A stretch of 64,000 bases of DNA from Paenibacillus graminis. GTDB lineage: Bacteria > Bacillota > Bacilli > Paenibacillales > Paenibacillaceae. The DNA lies in the NCBI RefSeq assembly GCF_000758705.1, contig NZ_CP009287.1, positions 6,944,001 to 7,008,000 on the forward strand. Direction: 5' to 3'. Positions 1 through 8,922 of this stretch are shown here, piece by piece. The translations under genes and the position numbers were made by a program. The first letter of the stretch is position 1; every line of letters begins with the position of its first letter. The notes beneath the pieces were generated by a model. That model worked only from the letters and a program-made list of their open reading frames with translations. It was not told the DNA's origin and made no database searches.

Positions 1-440
1 AAGACGAAGTGATCCTGAATAGGGAAAAACACATTCCCTTCGCGCTTATTTTGCTGGATATCGATTTCTTTAAGAATGTGAATGACACTTACGGCCATTT
101 GGCCGGGGATGAAGTGATCTGCCAGACGGTGGAGGTGCTTAAGCAGGAATTACGCCAAACTGACGTTTTAGCGCGGTACGGGGGAGAAGAGTTCATCATC
201 TATCTGCCGGATACCCGTGAAGCCGAGGCACTGCATGTAGCAGAACAAGTCAAGGCAAAGGTGGAAATGAATCAGATCACGATTGCCAATGCTGCCGGTC
301 CTGTATCGGTTACAATTAGCATGGGGCTCCTGACCATCAATGATTTCTCGCTGAACAGCAATCTTTTTGAAGATGTGGACCAAGCTCTCTATCAGGCCAA
401 AAATAAAGGGCGCAACCGGATTGTGCATATTGCACGCTGA
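1..440 (+). CDS. Diguanylate cyclase, GGDEF domain (3' part only)
   Basis: The gene begins before the window; its frame is open from base 3. The visible 145 residues are most of a GGDEF domain, which makes cyclic di-GMP from two GTP. The substrate loop DIDFFKNVNDTYGH, the active-site GGEEF (about visible residue 60) and an RQTD product-inhibition site five residues before it are intact, so an active, feedback-inhibited cyclase is expected. Any N-terminal sensor domain lies outside. A second cyclic di-GMP protein sits at 51804-54200. Confidence 0.9.
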   Translation, partial: DEVILNREKHIPFALILLDIDFFKNVNDTYGHLAGDEVICQTVEVLKQELRQTDVLARYGGEEFIIYLPDTREAEALHVAEQVKAKVEMNQITIANAAGPVSVTISMGLLTINDFSLNSNLFEDVDQALYQAKNKGRNRIVHIAR

Positions 441-517
441 CACCGCGCCTGTATCGTTCAACGGCTTCCTTTGGGGTAATGGTAAGTACAACATAGCAAA
501 CAGGGAGGAAGCTGTAT

Positions 518-1408
518 ATGACGCAGGCCACCATCATTGTTAACCCCTCATCCGGCAAGGAGGAAGCGCTGGACTATCTCAGGAGTGTGGAAGAGCTGCT
601 GCAGAGTCAAGGCTATGAGGTTACGGTCAAGGAAACGCAACAAGAAGGCGATGCCACCGGTTACAGCATCGCTGCATGCAAGGCGGGGGCTGACATGATC
701 GTGTCCATCGGCGGAGACGGCACGCTTCATGAAACGATCAACGGCCTCTCCGGCCAGGCCCATCAGTCGAAGCTGGGGATTATTCCGCTCGGCACGGTGA
801 ATGATTTCGCCCGCGCGCTGCAGATCCCGCTGATTCCCGAAAAAGCCATCCGGACGCTGGCTTCCTCCCGGGTACAGCTGGTGGACGCAGGCAGGCTGAA
901 CAACCGCCTGTTCATCAACGTGGTCGCCGCAGGTAAGCTGGCTGAATCGCTCACCTCCGTATCTTCGGATGACAAATCCAGATTCGGTGCGCTGGCATAC
1001 TTCAAAGAGGGCATCAAAGAGCTTGCAGGCAATGCATCCTATCCCCTCACGATACAGCATGACGGGTACACCTGGGTGGGGGAGACTCCGCTTTTCCTCG
1101 CCGCACTGACCAACTCGGTAGGCGGTTTCGAGAAACTGGCCCCCGAAGCCGCCGTCGACGACGGCTTGATTCATTGCTTCATCATTAAGAATCTTCATTT
1201 CTTCAACACGCTTACAGTCAGCCTTTCTGTGCTGCTGGGCAATCTGAAGAATCATAAGGATGTGGACTATTTCACCGCGAGAGAAGTCACAGTAACCTCC
1301 TCGGATACCGTGCGGACCAATGTGGACGGAGAAGAAGGGCCGGCGCTGCCGGTCAAGCTGAGTGTCCTCCCCCGCCATATTCGGGTGGTGGTGCCGAATT
1401 CATCATGA
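518..1408 (+). CDS. YegS/BmrU-type diacylglycerol (lipid) kinase
   Basis: 296 residues, the usual length for the YegS/BmrU/DgkB family of soluble lipid kinases, which phosphorylate diacylglycerol or related lipids at the inner membrane face. The catalytic/nucleotide loop IGGDGTLHE lies at about residues 64-72, preceded by the family N-terminal IVNPSSGK (8-15). The GTVNDFARAL motif follows near residue 105. The ATG is preceded by a good GGAGG. It may salvage diacylglycerol released by lipoteichoic acid synthesis (family knowledge); the exact substrate cannot be read. A CdsA-like gene lies about 1.7 kb downstream, but not in the same operon. Confidence 0.88.
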   Translation: MTQATIIVNPSSGKEEALDYLRSVEELLQSQGYEVTVKETQQEGDATGYSIAACKAGADMIVSIGGDGTLHETINGLSGQAHQSKLGIIPLGTVNDFARALQIPLIPEKAIRTLASSRVQLVDAGRLNNRLFINVVAAGKLAESLTSVSSDDKSRFGALAYFKEGIKELAGNASYPLTIQHDGYTWVGETPLFLAALTNSVGGFEKLAPEAAVDDGLIHCFIIKNLHFFNTLTVSLSVLLGNLKNHKDVDYFTAREVTVTSSDTVRTNVDGEEGPALPVKLSVLPRHIRVVVPNSS

Positions 1409-1460
1409 TATCAATCTGTATCCGCTTTCAGGACGATGCATAAAATTGGCTTGTCAGCTA

Positions 1461-1489
1461 TTGCTGTAAATGAATGCGGCTGGTATAGT
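1461..1489 (+). promoter_or_regulatory. SigA-type promoter of the AAC(3)-like gene
   Basis: TTGCTG (1461-1466), a 17-base spacer and TATAGT (1484-1489) form a good vegetative promoter. Transcription should start near 1496, giving a leader of roughly 98 bases before the TTG start at 1594. Confidence 0.6.
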
Positions 1490-1533
1490 ATGGGTAAATT
1501 AATTCAAGGGCACTGTATCCCTGGCTACGCCGG

Positions 1534-1565
1534 AGACAACCCCGCTGCTTGCAGCGGGGTTGTCT
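1534..1565 (+). terminator. Perfect 15-bp hairpin in the leader of the AAC(3)-like gene
   Basis: Two perfectly complementary 15-base arms (1534-1548 and 1551-1565) meet at a two-base tip, giving a very GC-rich stem. The following tract (TATTCTGATG) is only weakly T-rich. It lies downstream of the promoter at 1461 and upstream of the ribosome site (GGTGGAGG, 1580-1587). It could be an attenuator or a structural leader element rather than a simple terminator of the lipid kinase gene. Confidence 0.55.
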
Positions 1566-1593
1566 TATTCTGATGAAAAGGTGGAGGTCCACA

Positions 1594-2397
1594 TTGACCA
1601 GAAGCAATGAAACCAGAATGATCTTTACGAAAGAGGATTTGATCAATCAGTTTACTACCTGCGGGCTAACCAAAGGACAGCACATCTTCGTGCATACCTC
1701 CTTAAGCAAGTTTGGTTTTATTATTGGAGGAGCCGAAACATTCATCCGTTCTCTGCTTGAGATTGTGGGTGAAGAAGGAACCTTGATGATGCCATCCCAG
1801 ACCTGGAAGAATCTCGATCCCTCTACTGGTGTCCACTGGGAAGAGCCCGCCGAATGGTGGCCAATGATCCGGCAGCATTGGCCAGCCTATGATAAAGAAA
1901 TTACTCCGGCAATAGGGATGGGCGTGGTGGCGGAAATGTTCCGCAAGTGGCCGGGGGCCGCAAGGTCAGACCATCCCGCACGCTCCGTTGCCGCCGTGGG
2001 CAGGCATGCGGAATATCTGACGCAGGACCATGACCTCAGCAATATTTTTGGGATTGGCTCCCCGCTGGATAAACTATATCATTTAAATGGTTATATTCTC
2101 CTGGCAGGCGTCGGCTATGACAAAAACACATCCTTGCATCTGGCAGAATCCCGGGCCGACTTTCCTGCCAAGAAGCGGGTCTATGACAGCAGCGCGGTCA
2201 TGGTGAAGGGCAAACGCGAGTGGGTGACTTACGAAACCCAGGCGGTGAACGACGAGGATTTTGTCCGATTGGGAGAAGAATATGATAAAGAAATGAACCT
2301 CAAGGTTCATAAGGCCGGAAAGGCCGAAATCCGGTTTATGGAACAACGTCCTCTGGTGGATTGGGCCACTGCATGGATGGAGAAGAACCGGTTATAG
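1594..2397 (+). CDS. AAC(3)-family N-acetyltransferase
   Basis: About 267 residues of the AAC(3)/YokD family, which transfers acetyl from acetyl-CoA to an amine, classically N3 of the 2-deoxystreptamine ring of aminoglycosides. Family blocks are visible: HTSLSKFG with GGAETFI near the start, GTLMMPSQTW, ARSDHPARSVAAVG, then GIGSPLDKLY and the LHLAES segment carrying the catalytic-region His/Glu. TTG at 1594 is chosen because GGTGGAGG sits seven bases before it; the longer upstream extension would run through the leader hairpin. Whether it confers aminoglycoside resistance or acts on another metabolite cannot be told from sequence. Confidence 0.8.
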   Translation: MTRSNETRMIFTKEDLINQFTTCGLTKGQHIFVHTSLSKFGFIIGGAETFIRSLLEIVGEEGTLMMPSQTWKNLDPSTGVHWEEPAEWWPMIRQHWPAYDKEITPAIGMGVVAEMFRKWPGAARSDHPARSVAAVGRHAEYLTQDHDLSNIFGIGSPLDKLYHLNGYILLAGVGYDKNTSLHLAESRADFPAKKRVYDSSAVMVKGKREWVTYETQAVNDEDFVRLGEEYDKEMNLKVHKAGKAEIRFMEQRPLVDWATAWMEKNRL

Positions 2398-2413
2398 AAG
2401 CGGTGACGGGCAA

Positions 2414-2956
2414 TTATTGCCCAGGCACATATTCTCTCAGCTTCCCTTGATAGATCAGCTCCAGCCGGTCGCTCTGCCGGAAATCATCCGGGGTTACGAG
2501 GGCAGGCAGCTTGTTCCACAGCTTGATGCCGGAACGGTCCAGAATTTCCGCAACAAACTGCGAGCAGAAATAGGAGTTGCTGAATTCAACAGGCTCCTTA
2601 AGGGCGATCCCGATGACCCCCAGTATATTGTAAAGGTACTTTTGGCGGCTGCGGATAAAAACGTGCAGGACCCGCCGCATTTTCTCCGCTTCGCGTCCGG
2701 AAACATGCAGCTCGTAGATCACACAGGTGGTGTTCGGATACTTGCTGAACGTGCCTGTGTGCAGATCTTCCCGTACAAAACCGCCATTTAGTGGATTGCT
2801 CGGATTCTTCCGCCCGAAGCTGTACAACTCCGTAAGCCCCCGGTCAAACGCGATTGAGGCGTGATTGTAAGGCGCTCTGGTATAGCCCTGTATAAGCTTT
2901 GTAAATAGTGTTCCCGTATTTGTAAGCAAAATAAAGACCGAATGATCTGCTTCCAT
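2414..2956 (-). CDS. Permuted papain-like (NlpC/P60-related, YiiX-type) cysteine hydrolase
   Basis: About 180 residues. A histidine in YNHASIAF (His32) precedes a cysteine in FCSQFVAEIL (Cys131). This His-before-Cys order is typical of circularly permuted NlpC/P60 enzymes such as YiiX/YaeF. No signal peptide or membrane segment is seen, so it is probably cytoplasmic or non-classically placed. The substrate is unknown; family members cleave amide or thioester bonds in peptides or lipids. ATG at 2956 is chosen over TTG at 2962 because the AAGGGGA site is better spaced from it. It is a single gene facing the acetyltransferase tail-to-tail. Confidence 0.7.
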   Translation of the reverse strand: MEADHSVFILLTNTGTLFTKLIQGYTRAPYNHASIAFDRGLTELYSFGRKNPSNPLNGGFVREDLHTGTFSKYPNTTCVIYELHVSGREAEKMRRVLHVFIRSRQKYLYNILGVIGIALKEPVEFSNSYFCSQFVAEILDRSGIKLWNKLPALVTPDDFRQSDRLELIYQGKLREYVPGQ

Positions 2957-3071
2957 GTACAAAATATCCCCTTATCGAAGTGTAACAATTTAACATGTAG
3001 CTTGTACTTTATTTCATTTTAACATATGATCCCTTTGTTGGAATCCTATCCTGCGACAAGTTGGTGATTGC

Positions 3072-3986
3072 TTGAACAGCTCGCTTTTCACATTTTTGCT
3101 CATCTTTACAGCATTATCAGCCATTCATTTGATCTACATACTGGTGAGCAGACTGCAGAAGGACAAGGATTACACAGGAATCGGCTTCCGCATCAAAACC
3201 TGGTGGGGCATGGTGTTTATCTTCTGCCTGGCCACATTGTTCAACCCGGTCGTGTCCCTGCTGTCCCTGATGGTGCTTGCCTTCTTCGCGCTGAAAGAAT
3301 ATTTCTCCATGATCCGTACGCGAAAAGCGGACCGGAGGCTGTTCCTGTGGGCCTATCTGTCCATTCCGCTGCAGTTCTACTGGATCTATATAGAATGGTA
3401 CGGGATGTTCATTGTCTTCATTCCAGTGTATGTCTTCCTGCTCCTGCCGCTGCCCCGGCTGATCAACAAAGGAACTCTGGGGTTCCTGCGCAGCGTAAGC
3501 GCCACCCAATGGGGCCTCATGCTCATGGTCTTCGGTCTCAGCCACCTGGCTTACTTCCAGTTTGCCACACCGGAGTACGGAGCGGGGCTCGTGCTGTTCC
3601 TGGTGGTGCTCACCCAGCTGAATGATGCCGTACACTACCTGGCTTCGATCTATTTCGGCAAGCGCAAGGTCGTACCGACCGCCAACCCGAATCTGACCTG
3701 GGAGGGCTTCGCCTGCGCCTTTGTGGTCACTACCGGAGTCTCTTATCTGATCTACCCTTACCTGACGCCGCTGACCCCGATATTCGGGTTGTTCTCGGGC
3801 GTGCTGATCAGTCTGGCCGGATTCTTCGGCAGCTTAACAGTTTCCGTACTGAAGCGCGATCTGCTCATCGGGGATGACGACAAGTTCGCGGCCCTGCAGA
3901 AAAGCTATCTCAGCCGCGTGGACAGCCTGGCCTACACCTCGCCGGTGTTCTTTCATGTGATCCGGTACTTTTTTGATTTCATGTAA
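3072..3986 (+). CDS. CdsA-like phosphatidate cytidylyltransferase (divergent)
   Basis: 304 residues with about eight hydrophobic segments. The C-terminal third (SVLKRD, GDDDKF, YLSRVDSLAY) matches the positions of the CDP-diacylglycerol synthase signature, though the usual HGG-x-DR-x-D block is altered to LSRVDSLAYTSP. It resembles YnbB-type CdsA relatives more than the essential housekeeping CdsA. CdsA makes CDP-diacylglycerol from CTP and phosphatidate in the membrane. The TTG start has only a weak GGTGA ahead of it. A convergent gene and a ++-- repeat element lie downstream. Confidence 0.75.
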   Translation: MNSSLFTFLLIFTALSAIHLIYILVSRLQKDKDYTGIGFRIKTWWGMVFIFCLATLFNPVVSLLSLMVLAFFALKEYFSMIRTRKADRRLFLWAYLSIPLQFYWIYIEWYGMFIVFIPVYVFLLLPLPRLINKGTLGFLRSVSATQWGLMLMVFGLSHLAYFQFATPEYGAGLVLFLVVLTQLNDAVHYLASIYFGKRKVVPTANPNLTWEGFACAFVVTTGVSYLIYPYLTPLTPIFGLFSGVLISLAGFFGSLTVSVLKRDLLIGDDDKFAALQKSYLSRVDSLAYTSPVFFHVIRYFFDFM

Positions 3987-4034
3987 GCCAAAACGGAACG
4001 ACTCCCTAACCTAACCTGGAGAAGTCCCGGCTTG

Positions 4035-4215
4035 ATGGAAAAAGTATACCTAATCCGCGTCCTCCCGCTCCCAAACAGGCTCTAGCGGGAAAAAAGTATA
4101 CCTATTCTGGCCGAAATGCCTCATAACTGATGAATTGGCTAAGAATAAGTGTACAAAATCCCACTAAACGCCCCTGCGGAGCAAATTCCAACAAATTAGT
4201 GCTACTAATTCCACT
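4035..4215. repeat. Copy A of a 181-182 bp four-unit palindromic element
   Basis: Four related units at 4035, 4084 (forward) and ending at 4165 and 4215 (reverse) follow the pattern AGTGGAAAAAG, a few bases, then ACCTAAT or ACTAATT. Pitch is 49-50 bp and orientation is forward, forward, reverse, reverse. It fills the gap between the convergent CdsA-like and beta-helix genes. Copies B and C lie at 42180 and 63606. Confidence 0.75.
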
Positions 4216-4290
4216 TCACTCCCCTCATCTTAAGAACTTAGGATCACCCTTCGCTGTTCTCTCTGGAAGAATATTTCCAGTTTCCAAGCG

Positions 4291-4330
4291 CAAGCGGCCC
4301 CTCTCCATCCACCGGAGAGGGGCCGCTTGG
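4291..4330 (-). terminator. Strong hairpin after the beta-helix lipoprotein gene
   Basis: A 16-bp perfect stem (4291-4306 with 4314-4329) lies directly after the stop codon at 4334. There is no strong T tract, so it may act as an mRNA end stabiliser as much as a terminator. Confidence 0.6.
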
Positions 4331-4333
4331 TAT

Positions 4334-6499
4334 TTAATTTGCAGTTTCACCTGTGTCATCCGGCGGTGTGCCAGCTCCGCCTTGAGGCGGGGTTCCCCCG
4401 GCGCCGCGTTCGGGTCTGGTGCCGCCGCCGCCAAACCCGCCGCCAGCACCACGGCCTGTGTTAGCCGTAGTGACGCCCGATTCGTTCAGCCAGGTAACGC
4501 TGCCGGAAATATCGAACGCTACGACCTGCGTGCCGCCGGTATAGTCGCCGCCACTGTACAGCCCGTCTACTGCGGTGCCTGTAGAGGTCCCGCCTGTGGA
4601 GAGGGTGTAGGAACCGCCCTTCTTCAAATCCGGAGAGCTGACAACGACGGAAGTGAATTTCTTCGAAGGTGCGAAGGTCAGGATGCTGTTGCCGTCACCG
4701 TCCTCCAGGTGAACCAGCGTTCCAGCCTGCTGGGCCTCAGTAAAACTCATGCTCACTGAGTATTGGCTGGAATCCTCACCCGGAGCCTGGGCCATGCCCG
4801 AGCTGCCCGCAGCGATCAGGAAGCCGCCTGTCATGTCGAAGGTTCCGTCATAATCCAGCGGACCGTTGCCGTCATTGGTAGGACCATTGACAATGGCGGT
4901 ACCGCCAGTCATGGAGACTGATCCGTTGGAATCCAGGCCGTCACCGGTGGAGTCAACGGTTATCGATCCGCCGCTGATCGTAAGCAGGCCGCTGCCGGAG
5001 CTGGTGAATTGATCCTGCTGTGCAGTTCCCTGTGCAGCGTTGCCGTCATTGCCGCCGGACACGTTCACGCCGTCATCGGAAGCGGCCACATGAATTTCTC
5101 CGCCGGAGATGGTGATATTGCTGCCTTCAATGCCTTCATAGCTTTTTGTGATATCGAGGGTTCCGCCAGACAAGGAGGTCAGGCTGTCCGCATGGATTCC
5201 GTCATCTCCCGCCGTAACCTTGAACTCACCGTCCGTCACAGAGACATTGCCGTTGCTGTGCAGCGCATCATCTGCAGAGTTAATCGTGAAGCTGCCGCCA
5301 TTCACAGTAAGGTCTCCTCCCGCCTTCAGCCCTTTGGCGCTTGTGGATTCCGTTTCAGCCGTTGCAGCCGTTGCCGCTGCGGTAGTCACCACCGCTGTAG
5401 TCACCGCAGCTGTATTGGTTGCAGCTGCAGCCGTGTCTACCGCCGGAGCCGCATCGGTTGTGGCTGCCGAGGTGCCGTCCGTTGCCCCCTGATCACCGAA
5501 GCCGCCACGGTTGCCGCCCAGGCCCATCCCGCCAGGACCTTGATCACCTGTCTTCACTTCAGCGTTCTCATAGCCTCCGTTCGTCACGAGGCTAAACGTT
5601 CCCCCATCGATAACTTCCGCTGTCTCGGCTTGAATGCCATCATTGCCTGCTGTGATATCGAACGTTCCCGCCGTGATAGCCACGAAGCCTTTGGCCGTAT
5701 CCTCGTCATTGGTGGATTTGATGCCGTCTCCTTCAGCCTTGATGGTAATATTGCCGCCCTGCACGGCCACCAGATCCTTGCCTACAATGCCGTCATCTGC
5801 CGCCGTAATATCAATTGTGCCGCCGGCAATTTTCAGATCATCCTTGCTGGAGATGCCGTCCTTGTAGCTCCCGGTAACCGTCAGTTTGCCGGTTCCGTTA
5901 ATAGTCAGGTCGGCTTTGCTGAAGATGGCCGCACTCGGCTCGTCCGTGGCGGCATCCGCGAACACATAGGTTGCTCCATCGGCAACGCTGTTCTCCGTGC
6001 CTTCCTGCAGGGTGATCACCACCTTGCCCGCTTCCTTGATATAGACCGGCGCGCTGTCGCTGTCCTTCAGGCTCACGCCGTTCAGCACCAGCCGAACCGT
6101 TCCTTTCGCCTGCTCATCGACGATAATCTGACCGTCGCTCAGCGTCCCGGAGAGGATATAGGTTCCCGCTTCCGTAATCGTGACCGACCCATCCTTAGCT
6201 GCAGCGCCAGCGCCTTCGATCTCTGCAGTCATTCCTGCGAGGGCAATATCGGTTGACGCATCTGCCGTCCAGGCTGTAGTGGTATCGTCTTCATCATACT
6301 CAACCAGATCCGTTGTCCTGACGTTTGCCAGCTCTACAGCGGCTGTAGTGCCGCCCGTTGCACTGGCAGTAACGGCTGTACCGGCTGCTGCGCTATTTGC
6401 AGCATTGGTGCCCGCCCCTGTATTCGTGCTGCACGCCGCCAGGAGTGCTGCACTCAGCAGCACCATCCCTATCTTGCTCCCTGTAAGGAATTTTTTCAT
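4334..6499 (-). CDS. Secreted beta-helix carbohydrate-binding lipoprotein (Cthe_2159-like)
   Basis: 721 residues. The N-terminus is a lipoprotein signal with lipobox LLAAC (Cys23), followed by an Ala/Thr-rich linker. The body carries repeated turns with acidic motifs such as DDGI, DDAL and SNGNVSVTDG, as in the Cthe_2159/DUF4353 right-handed parallel beta-helix family, known for binding acidic polysaccharide and calcium. An Ala/Val/Thr-rich low-complexity stretch at about residues 350-385 divides two sets of turns, and the C-terminus is Gly/Pro/Arg-rich. It is last in an apparent operon with DUF4956 and the VTC protein. Inference: a cell-surface binding partner of that module. Confidence 0.78.
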   Translation of the reverse strand: MKKFLTGSKIGMVLLSAALLAACSTNTGAGTNAANSAAAGTAVTASATGGTTAAVELANVRTTDLVEYDEDDTTTAWTADASTDIALAGMTAEIEGAGAAAKDGSVTITEAGTYILSGTLSDGQIIVDEQAKGTVRLVLNGVSLKDSDSAPVYIKEAGKVVITLQEGTENSVADGATYVFADAATDEPSAAIFSKADLTINGTGKLTVTGSYKDGISSKDDLKIAGGTIDITAADDGIVGKDLVAVQGGNITIKAEGDGIKSTNDEDTAKGFVAITAGTFDITAGNDGIQAETAEVIDGGTFSLVTNGGYENAEVKTGDQGPGGMGLGGNRGGFGDQGATDGTSAATTDAAPAVDTAAAATNTAAVTTAVVTTAAATAATAETESTSAKGLKAGGDLTVNGGSFTINSADDALHSNGNVSVTDGEFKVTAGDDGIHADSLTSLSGGTLDITKSYEGIEGSNITISGGEIHVAASDDGVNVSGGNDGNAAQGTAQQDQFTSSGSGLLTISGGSITVDSTGDGLDSNGSVSMTGGTAIVNGPTNDGNGPLDYDGTFDMTGGFLIAAGSSGMAQAPGEDSSQYSVSMSFTEAQQAGTLVHLEDGDGNSILTFAPSKKFTSVVVSSPDLKKGGSYTLSTGGTSTGTAVDGLYSGGDYTGGTQVVAFDISGSVTWLNESGVTTANTGRGAGGGFGGGGTRPERGAGGTPPQGGAGTPPDDTGETAN

Positions 6500-6520
6500 A
6501 TGTCATCGTTCCCTTCAATT

Positions 6521-7204
6521 TTAGTAGTCCGTGGTAGTTGGGCACATCGTCAGTGACAGATCCAGATTGCCGTTCCGGGTGCGGACCGCATCCAGAAGCT
6601 CCTTCTGGCTCGTGTGCTCATCAATGGTAACTTCGTAGACCAGCTCGTATAAGCTGCCCAGCTCGGTGGTTCTAATCTTTTTCAGCTCATAGCGGACATT
6701 GAATCTATCGAACACTTCGGCAAAAGCTTCTTCATACCCCAGATTCTCGGGAATGGTCACCTTCAGCGTCTTCTGCTGCGACTTTCGGGCCCCGAAGCCG
6801 GTGCGGTTCAGAATGAACATCAGCACGCAGAGAATCAGGGTAAACAGCACGGCGTAGCCGAAGGAACCGACCCCGCAGGCCAGTCCCGAAGCCATGGTGA
6901 ACAGAACAAACGTGATATCCTTAGGGTCGCCGGGCGCGCTGCGGAAGCGGATAATGGAGAAGGCCCCGGCAAGGCTGAAGGCACGGGCTACATTGCTGCC
7001 GATGAGCAGAATGATGATCGCCACAATCACCGGCAGCAGGACCATCGTCAGCGTGAAGCTTTGCGAATATCCCCCCGGATTGGTTTTCATATAGGTGAAG
7101 CTGATCAATCCGCCGAGTACAATCGATATGAAGATAGTCATAATGGCGTCTGTAAAAGTTAATTCAGAGCTCGTTAGAGCAGCGGAAAATATGGAGTCAA
7201 GCAT
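6521..7204 (-). CDS. DUF4956 membrane protein
   Basis: About 227 residues. Roughly four membrane helices fill residues 15-135, including the family-typical AGAFSIIRFRSAPGD loop, and a soluble C-terminal domain of mixed alpha/beta character follows (about 145-227). DUF4956 genes commonly sit beside VTC-domain polyphosphate polymerase genes; the biochemical role is unknown. ATG at 7204 overlaps the VTC stop by eight bases and has a GGGAG about ten bases before it; the further GTG at 7213 is too close to that site. Overlap implies translational coupling and a shared complex or pathway. Confidence 0.82.
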   Translation of the reverse strand: MLDSIFSAALTSSELTFTDAIMTIFISIVLGGLISFTYMKTNPGGYSQSFTLTMVLLPVIVAIIILLIGSNVARAFSLAGAFSIIRFRSAPGDPKDITFVLFTMASGLACGVGSFGYAVLFTLILCVLMFILNRTGFGARKSQQKTLKVTIPENLGYEEAFAEVFDRFNVRYELKKIRTTELGSLYELVYEVTIDEHTSQKELLDAVRTRNGNLDLSLTMCPTTTDY

Positions 7205-7940
7205 ACAGGGCACTCTCCCTTTCGATTTTGCTGTCCTTCAGCATCTTTTTATATTCATTGCCGTATTTGGAGAAGCTGGTGCGGTACATCTTGTGTTCGG
7301 AGAGCATTTTCGCCAGCCAGACCGGGATCGTCTTCTCGGCCTTCACTTCCATCAGCCACTGGCCCTGGGGCATCAGGTATTCGCCATGCGTGCCATGCTC
7401 CAGCTTCAGATCGTAGCGGCGGCTGCGGATGTTCGTGTCGAAGGTGATGCGCAGATCCCGGTTGTTTTTGCAGAAGAGTGCTTTGCGTTCATAGGATAGG
7501 TACACCTTGGGCATCAGGTCATACCGGCTTAAAAAATACTTGATCTCCTCAATCACCTGCTTGTTCATGTAATCCTGGTATTCCGGCTCCATGCCGGTAG
7601 CGACAAAATCATAAGCCTCCTGCAGCTTGAGCGGGGTTCTTCTTTTGTTGACCAGGCCGAACACCTTTTTCTTGATTTCGAGATACACCTTGGTATCCTG
7701 GTTCGGAATGCCGTAAGCCCGCAGCCGGAGCTTTTCCTTGTATTTCGGCTTCGCCAGGCTGCTGCGGATCAGGGAGTCATGGGCGGTGTCATAATAGAGA
7801 TTCGTGATGGAGTAGAATTCATGCTGCTTGTTGTAATTGTCCGGCTCCATATATTCCAGCAGGTCATTGTAGAGTTTCAGGTAAGCGGCATGATCCAGCA
7901 GATATTTGTTCTCGTACCGGTTAAATACCTCAATCGCCAT
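7197..7940 (-). CDS. VTC-domain polyphosphate polymerase
   Basis: 247 residues forming one complete VTC tunnel domain. Basic and acidic residues expected to line the tunnel are visible in RYENKYLL (8-15), KEKLRLRAYG, YLEIKKK, RITFDTNIRSRR and LMEVKAE. In yeast Vtc4 the equivalent domain polymerises ATP gamma-phosphate into polyphosphate; the bacterial form lacks the SPX domain. It is first of three genes with DUF4956 and the beta-helix lipoprotein, divergent from a two-component system, which suggests that system controls it. The enzymatic role is inferred from the family; the link to the surface protein is unexplained. Confidence 0.83.
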   Translation of the reverse strand: MAIEVFNRYENKYLLDHAAYLKLYNDLLEYMEPDNYNKQHEFYSITNLYYDTAHDSLIRSSLAKPKYKEKLRLRAYGIPNQDTKVYLEIKKKVFGLVNKRRTPLKLQEAYDFVATGMEPEYQDYMNKQVIEEIKYFLSRYDLMPKVYLSYERKALFCKNNRDLRITFDTNIRSRRYDLKLEHGTHGEYLMPQGQWLMEVKAEKTIPVWLAKMLSEHKMYRTSFSKYGNEYKKMLKDSKIERESALYA

Positions 7941-8050
7941 AAGGGTCAGATCCTTTCATAGTGGAGTGCTTCATAAGTGCTTATGAATGCTGTATGTGTG
8001 TGTGGCATGTGCGTCCCGCTTGCTTATGAATGTATCTTAGTCCCGGAACC

Positions 8051-8198
8051 TTTAATGAATCTTAAATGAGTTTACACTCCTGTGATCTTTTTACACCCGC
8101 TTAACAAAGGGCTGGTACCCGCCAGAGTTCCTTCATACTATAGCGTTCTTCGCGAGTGGAATCCGGTTAAGGTTGGTTAAAGGTAATCTTGCTATAAT
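8051..8198. promoter_or_regulatory. Divergent control region of the VTC operon and OmpR-type system
   Basis: TATAAT at 8193-8198 is the likely -10 of the regulator gene. Upstream, GGTTAA occurs at 8165 and 8175, a direct repeat at ten-base pitch. On the VTC side TTTAATGA (8051) and TTAAATGA (8062) form a second repeat at eleven-base pitch. Direct repeats at one helical turn are typical OmpR/PhoB-family binding sites, so both operons may be targets of the regulator at 8245. Confidence 0.45.
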
Positions 8199-8244
8199 GA
8201 CTTAAAGAATAAGCAAATTTTCAATGCAGAGGATGGGCATACCC

Positions 8245-8922
8245 ATGAGAATATTAATAGTGGAAGACGAAGTACATCTGGCGGAAGCCCTGACCCAAAT
8301 ATTGAAAAAGCAGAACTATTCGGTAGACGCAGTCCACGACGGAAGATCTGGGCTGGACTATGCACAGAGCGGGATCTATGATCTGCTGCTGCTGGATATC
8401 ATGATGCCGGAAATGGATGGGATTACTGTACTGAAGAAGCTCCGCAGCGAGGGTATATCCACTCCAGTGATCATGCTGACCGCACGGGGAGAGATTACGG
8501 ATATGGTGACGGGGCTGGATTACGGGGCCGATGATTATATCGCCAAACCCTTCTCGTCAGAGGAACTCTTGGCCAGAATACGGGCGGCGCTGCGGCGCAA
8601 AGGCGAGGTCATCCCGGATGACACCCTGAAGCTGGGGGATATCGAGCTAAATACGGCGAACCTGCGGCTCTCCGTGAAGGGCAAAGAGATCAAGCTGAAT
8701 CTGAAGGAAAATGAGCTGCTGGAGCTGCTGATTCTAAGGAAGCAGGCGGTAACCTCCAAGGAGCAGATTATTGAGAAGCTGTGGGGCTTCGACTCTGAGG
8801 CAGAACATAACAATGTGGAGGTATATATCTCTTTTTTACGCAAAAAGCTAACGTTCCTGAATTCGGAGGTACGCATTAACACGATTCGTAACGTCGGTTA
8901 TGTATTAGAGGTGAGCAGGTGA
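8245..8922 (+). CDS. OmpR/PhoB-family response regulator
   Basis: About 225 residues. The receiver domain (1-115) has the acidic pocket VEDE, phospho-acceptor Asp51 (LLLLDIMMPEMDG) and Lys101 (AKPFS); a winged-helix DNA-binding domain (about 130-222) follows. The start at 8245 places AGAGG about twelve bases upstream; the in-frame ATG at 8233 directly abuts it. The stop overlaps the kinase start. It is divergent from the VTC operon, its most obvious target. Confidence 0.9.
   Translation: MRILIVEDEVHLAEALTQILKKQNYSVDAVHDGRSGLDYAQSGIYDLLLLDIMMPEMDGITVLKKLRSEGISTPVIMLTARGEITDMVTGLDYGADDYIAKPFSSEELLARIRAALRRKGEVIPDDTLKLGDIELNTANLRLSVKGKEIKLNLKENELLELLILRKQAVTSKEQIIEKLWGFDSEAEHNNVEVYISFLRKKLTFLNSEVRINTIRNVGYVLEVSR

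Noticed and set aside
1490..1573. Short leader-peptide frame before the AAC(3)-like gene
   Set aside because: Its ATG lies at or before the expected transcription start (-10 at 1484-1489), so it would not be translated from that promoter.
5009..6256. 415-codon reading frame antisense to the beta-helix lipoprotein
   Set aside because: Mirror of the repetitive coding sequence on the minus strand; no family features.
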